Part shown: piece after piece, positions 63,602 through 64,000 of the stretch
How positions within the stretch are numbered: position 1 is the first letter of the stretch
How the letters are laid out: every line of letters begins with the position of its first letter
Assembly (NCBI GenBank): GCA_018267955.1
Contig: JAFDXL010000005.1
Location: forward strand, 540,586 to 604,585
Direction: 5' to 3'
Length of the DNA: 64,000 bases
From: Bacteroidota bacterium
GTDB taxonomy: Bacteria; Bacteroidota; Bacteroidia; Chitinophagales; Chitinophagaceae
Program-made: the position numbers and the translations under genes
The notes under the pieces: model-generated
Told to the model about the DNA's origin: nothing
Seen by the model: only the letters and a program-made list of their open reading frames with translations
Databases searched by the model: none

Positions 63602-64000
63602 TTATCGTTTTTCTATCAGCAGGTGCTTTTTGGGTATGCCTGAGCTATCGGTTACATTCAGCACATACACTCCCGTATGCATTTCTTTGGTAGGCAGCAG
63701 GTATTCTTTATCCGTACTTACTTTGCTCCACACTCTTCTGCCAGTTACATCATACACCTGTATCACATCGCCCTGTTCCAGGCCTGTTATCCTTACATAC
63801 GTGTCAAACGGGTTCGGGTACACTCTAATGCTTGCATCACCTGTTACCGATGAGATCCCTACTGGCGTCTCATCTACTTTTATCAGTGACGAGGTATCTG
63901 TTACATAGCAGGTATCTGTTCTTGGCGTGATCACGGCATAGATGCTGTCTGTGCCTGTCCCTTTGGTATATACAATACTATCTACCGTAGTCTTACCCAT
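63602..64000 (-). CDS. T9SS type A protein, C-terminal fragment (5' end outside window)
   Basis: The last 132 residues of a gene that continues past the right edge. It is nearly identical to the tail of the previous gene: 'VYPNPFDTYVRITGLEQGDVIQVYDVTGRRVWS...STDKEYLLPTKEMHTGVYVLNV' and the same C-terminal 'KKHLLIEKR'. It carries the T9SS type A sorting signal and the preceding Ig-like end. It lies upstream of the 1011-residue gene on the same strand, with only 9 bases from its stop to the longest downstream start (18 to the preferred ATG). The two were probably formed by tandem duplication and share one transcript. Confidence 0.85.
   Translation of the reverse strand: MGKTTVDSIVYTKGTGTDSIYAVITPRTDTCYVTDTSSLIKVDETPVGISSVTGDASIRVYPNPFDTYVRITGLEQGDVIQVYDVTGRRVWSKVSTDKEYLLPTKEMHTGVYVLNVTDSSGIPKKHLLIEKR

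Overview
The window reads as an ordinary chromosomal segment of a Bacteroidota bacterium, most likely in the Chitinophagales/Chitinophagaceae. The evidence is the type IX secretion (T9SS) sorting tails of both type A and type B, a PorZ-like protein beside recO, DUF5686 and DUF349 proteins, CCC-motif/DUF2752 membrane proteins, and several good TAnnTTTG -7 promoter boxes (one with TTG 19 bases upstream). I see no tRNA, rRNA, CRISPR array, insertion sequence or prophage. No stretch longer than about 270 bases lacks a gene.

Layout. 1-5.6 kb: the end of a DUF349 protein, a thioredoxin-fold lipoprotein-sized secreted protein, a large UvrD-type helicase with a C-terminal Fe-S nuclease domain, and a lipoprotein. 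5.6-9 kb: an SDR oxidoreductase with its AraC regulator, then a T9SS cargo gene broken by an in-frame TGA and a frameshift. 9-15.5 kb: an OmpA/thrombospondin-repeat outer membrane protein, a tatC-rpiB operon, an ECF sigma factor with a membrane-anchored trypsin-like protease that has an anti-sigma-like N-terminus, and two tandem small lipoproteins. 15.5-20.3 kb: FkbM methyltransferase, a polytopic membrane protein, an amidohydrolase and a pseudouridine synthase with a long repetitive basic extension. 20.3-23.7 kb: a second ECF sigma/anti-sigma/beta-barrel operon, and a CCC-motif/DUF2752/Hpt cluster.

23.8-35.2 kb: porZ-recO, an M23 peptidase with a thiol peroxidase, a DUF5686 protein, a YkgJ-type cysteine cluster protein and polA. 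35.2-38.9 kb: an operon of a VWA protein and two acetyltransferase-like proteins. 39-49.8 kb: a KorA-type 2-oxoacid:acceptor oxidoreductase subunit, a GT2 glycosyltransferase, a photolyase, a two-domain OmpA protein, an unknown 426-residue protein, a TonB-C-terminal protein, a YifB/ComM ATPase, a His-containing membrane protein and a PaaG-like crotonase. 49.8-64 kb: a glycosyltransferase with a LpxH-like phosphoesterase, a TlpA-type protein, a stand-alone homocysteine methyltransferase module, a type B T9SS protein, typA with a terminator-like hairpin in its leader, a GT-C membrane protein, and two tandem T9SS beta-propeller proteins with nearly identical tails (the second is cut by the window edge).

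The most unusual items are the sigma factor/anti-sigma-protease pair, the possible attenuator ahead of typA, the disrupted T9SS gene, and the tandem T9SS cargo pair. I found no convincing wholly new multi-gene system; most of the window is housekeeping and cell-envelope genes.
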